A stretch of 12,849 nucleotides of DNA from Bacteroidota bacterium (GTDB lineage Bacteria; Bacteroidota; Bacteroidia; Chitinophagales; Chitinophagaceae): NCBI GenBank assembly GCA_029778965.1, contig JAKPBL010000459.1, positions 1 to 12,849 on the forward strand, in the 5' to 3' direction. A model generated the notes under the pieces. It ran no database searches and was not told the origin of the DNA. It saw only the letters and a program-made list of their open reading frames with translations. Positions 11,701-12,849 of this stretch are shown here, one piece after another (position 1 is the first letter of the stretch; each line of letters begins with the position of its first letter). Position numbers and translations under genes: made by a program.

Positions 11701-12849
11701 GGATTTTTGCCTATGGCCATGAGCCATAGCGCAGGCGCGGAAGTGCAGCGGCCGCTGGCAACCGTGGTGATCGGAGGATTGGTTACTGCTACTTTACTGA
11801 CCCTGTTGGTGCTGCCCACGCTTTATCTATGGGTGCAGGAGCGGCGTTCCGGGCCGCCCAAAAAAGTCGCCGCCGTCATCATTTTGCTGCTGGCGGGGTT
11901 GCCTGGGGTCTATGCACAGTCTGATGCGCCGCCGCAGCGGGTGCCGCTCGATACGGTGCTGCACCAGGCGGTGCGCAACAATCTTTCCCTGCAATCGACC
12001 CGGCGTGAGGCGGGGTATTGGAGCAGGCTGTCGGCCGCACCGGCCGATTTCGGAATAACGCAGGCCGGCGGCGAATACGGACATATCAACAGTTTTCAGG
12101 CAGATACGCGCTTTTTCCTGAACCAGTCTGTAACCCTGCCGGTTGTTTACCGGCAGCAGCGCAACTGGCTGCTGGCAGAAGCAAAAAGCAAAACCTTGCA
12201 GGCCGACTGGAAACAGGCGGAATTGCTCCGCCAGGTGAGAACGGCTTTTTACCAACTGGTAGAGCTGGAAGAAAGGGAGAAGCTGGTGGCAGAACTCGAT
12301 TCGGTATATGGCCGTTTTCTGGCAGCGGCGGCGCTGCGTCTCCAGGCAGGTGAGTCGAATGCCCTGGAGATGGCATCGGCCGAGGCGCAGGTACAGCAAC
12401 TGGCCCTGCAAAAAGCGGCTATTGAAGCCGACCGCAGCATTGTGCAGCAGCAATTGCTGCATCTCACCCGGGGTGAGGCAGTGATCAGGCCGGCTTATAC
12501 CGATCCCGTTATGACCGAAGGCCGACCCGTGACCGAGCCGGCGAATCATCCTCAATTGCGTTACCAGCAACAGCAGTCGGTGTTGGCGCTGGCGCAAGGC
12601 GGATTGGAAAAAGCCAGGCTGGCGCCTGAGCTGTCGGTCGGTTATGCGAACCAGTCGATCATCGGTTATGCCTCGAAAGACGGCCAGCACCAGACCTATT
12701 TCGGGGCGGGCGACCGTTTTCATATTGTCAGCCTGACGGTGGGCATTCCGCTGTTTATGCGGGCGACCAAAACCCGCGCGCAGGCTGCGGGTATATTGGC
12801 CGATGCAGCCAGCAAGCAGGCTGGCGAGGTGGAGAGTCAACTGAAAACC
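8734..12849 (+). CDS. czcA: CzcA-type heavy-metal RND pump fused to a TolC/CzcC-like domain (partial, 3' end off the window)
   Basis: Open for 1372 codons from the ATG at 8734 to the window end. Residues 1 to about 1034 are a complete heavy-metal RND transporter: first helix about 12-32, porter loops, helix 4 with the proton-relay acids Asp401, Asp407 and Glu414 (DFG-x3-DGA-x3-VEA), helix 7 about 543-562, loop motif IPTDPMPIEMSD, QMRFNELISGARQD, and the last five helices about 878-1034. The DFG/DGA pattern is that of divalent-cation pumps (Co, Zn, Cd, Ni) rather than Cu/Ag CusA. The usual VEN is VEA. The frame then continues through a signal-peptide-like helix (KKVAAVIILLLAGLPGVYAQ, 1043-1062) into an outer-membrane-factor domain with the long coiled-coil helices of TolC/CzcC (ALRLQAGESNALEMASAEAQ). 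Similar fusions are known in Bacteroidota. A CzcB-type adaptor gene would be expected beyond the window. Confidence 0.95.
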   Translation, partial: MLNRIIGFSIRNKLIIGIFILALTGWGLYALQRLPVDALPDITSNQVQVITISPTLAAPEVERLISFTVEQSMANIPGIKEMRSISRFGLSVVTIVFGDDTDVYWARQQVAERLPGIREQIPDGAGLPEMAPSTTGLGEIYQYIIRPRKGYEDKYNLAELRSIQDWIIRRQLLGTPGVADVSSFGGHQKQYEVAVLPNRLKSMNTTVSEVFQALETNNQNAGGAYIERNASALFIRTEGLVAGLDEIGAIVVKYTSGGIPVRIRDVADVRLGHAVRYGAMVDGSRGEVAGAVVLMLKGANASQVVNDVKARMAAIQKTLPEGVTVETFYDRTKMVNRSIDTVKKNLLEGALIVIAVLIVFLGNLRAGLIVASVIPLSMLFAVAMMNVFGLSGNLMSLGALDFGLIVDGAVIIVEAVLARLYHSGYFAAGSLVDRDRMDREVAQAGSQMMNAAVFGQIIILIVYMPILSLTGIEGKMFRPMAQTVSLALVGAFILSLTYVPMISALVLSRRIPAGHSWSDRFMEKIQRAFQPLLQKLIGFPKWVTGIALVLFALSLVLLSRLGGEFIPELEEGDFAVDLRLLTGSSLTASIETGQRCAALLEKRFPEVEKIVLRIGASEIPTDPMPIEMSDIMIQLKDKSKWVSAKSFDALADSMSKTLSAIPGITAGFQFPVQMRFNELISGARQDVVCKIYGDNLDSLALMAQQLGGLVASVPGTADLFVEAVTGLPQIVVRYNRDALARYRLSITDINRLVRAAFAGESAGLVYENERRYDLVVRLAQEGRQQVEDIRQLQVPTPDGLQVPLYQVADVQVQEGPSQIQRENARRRIIVGFNVRGRDVQSVVHDLQEKIGARLVLPVGYSIDYGGQFKNLEEAKGRLSIAVPVALLLILLLLYLSFNSLSAALLIFSAIPLSAIGGVLALTIRGLPFSISAGVGFIALFGVAVLNGIVLIAAFKKLEKEGMKDKKQVVLTGTSTRLRPVLMTAAVASLGFLPMAMSHSAGAEVQRPLATVVIGGLVTATLLTLLVLPTLYLWVQERRSGPPKKVAAVIILLLAGLPGVYAQSDAPPQRVPLDTVLHQAVRNNLSLQSTRREAGYWSRLSAAPADFGITQAGGEYGHINSFQADTRFFLNQSVTLPVVYRQQRNWLLAEAKSKTLQADWKQAELLRQVRTAFYQLVELEEREKLVAELDSVYGRFLAAAALRLQAGESNALEMASAEAQVQQLALQKAAIEADRSIVQQQLLHLTRGEAVIRPAYTDPVMTEGRPVTEPANHPQLRYQQQQSVLALAQGGLEKARLAPELSVGYANQSIIGYASKDGQHQTYFGAGDRFHIVSLTVGIPLFMRATKTRAQAAGILADAASKQAGEVESQLKT

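Noticed and set aside
11827..12840. A 337-codon open frame on the minus strand at the right end
   Set aside because: It lies entirely opposite the outer-membrane-factor part of the czcA fusion, whose plus-strand frame has recognisable family motifs. The reverse frame is rich in Arg, Gln and Leu and has no domain signal, as expected of a mirror frame in GC-rich DNA.
8734..12849. A frameshift or missing stop joining two separate genes czcA and czcC
   Set aside because: The frame is continuous with no anomalous junction codons, and fused RND-OMF proteins are known in Bacteroidota, so a real fusion is more likely than an error.

Overview
The window looks like chromosomal DNA from a member of the Bacteroidota, probably a fairly GC-rich Chitinophagaceae-type bacterium. 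The reasons are a TonB-dependent receptor with a carboxypeptidase-regulatory-like N-terminal domain, a TPR protein of the type IX secretion/gliding kind, the bactofilin-AtpZ neighbourhood, an RND exporter fused to its outer-membrane factor, and -7 promoter elements that fit the Bacteroidota consensus TAnnTTTG. This assignment is from family knowledge; no search was run.

Left part (1-1512): a long TPR-rich exported protein runs leftward off the window edge. A 243-base divergent intergenic region follows, with several GC-rich inverted repeats and a TAnnTTTG element. Positions 1513-3552 form a tight rightward cluster: a membrane-anchored coiled-coil protein resembling the N-terminus of envelope M23 peptidases but lacking the peptidase, a bactofilin, AtpZ, a four-helix membrane protein in the usual AtpI position, and a SprT-like metalloprotease-fold protein. 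The last four overlap one another. The ATP synthase genes that often follow AtpZ are absent. A small outer-membrane beta-barrel protein with its own promoter follows (3590-4138). Its stop codon directly abuts the stop codon of a leftward GNAT acetyltransferase. A 29-residue single-helix membrane protein is likely encoded just upstream of that acetyltransferase.

Right part (4660-12849): this looks like a metal-homeostasis region. A leftward TonB-dependent receptor (4824-7358) is divergent from a three-domain DtxR/MntR-family metalloregulator (7480-8142). The 121 bases between them carry two inverted repeats of the same form, TTAG-N6-CTAA, with centres 42 bp apart. Each touches the predicted -7 element of one of the two divergent genes, which suggests the regulator controls both itself and the receptor. 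Rightward from there come a small His-rich exported protein with a good promoter and a CzcA-type heavy-metal RND pump whose reading frame continues without a stop into a TolC/CzcC-like domain and off the window end. The layout suggests uptake, sensing and export of divalent metal side by side; which metal is not decided by the sequence.

No rRNA, tRNA, CRISPR array, insertion sequence, attachment site or phage gene was seen. The two edge genes (1-1269 and 8734-12849) are both open at the window boundary. Start choices for the AtpI-position gene and the small His-rich protein are uncertain.
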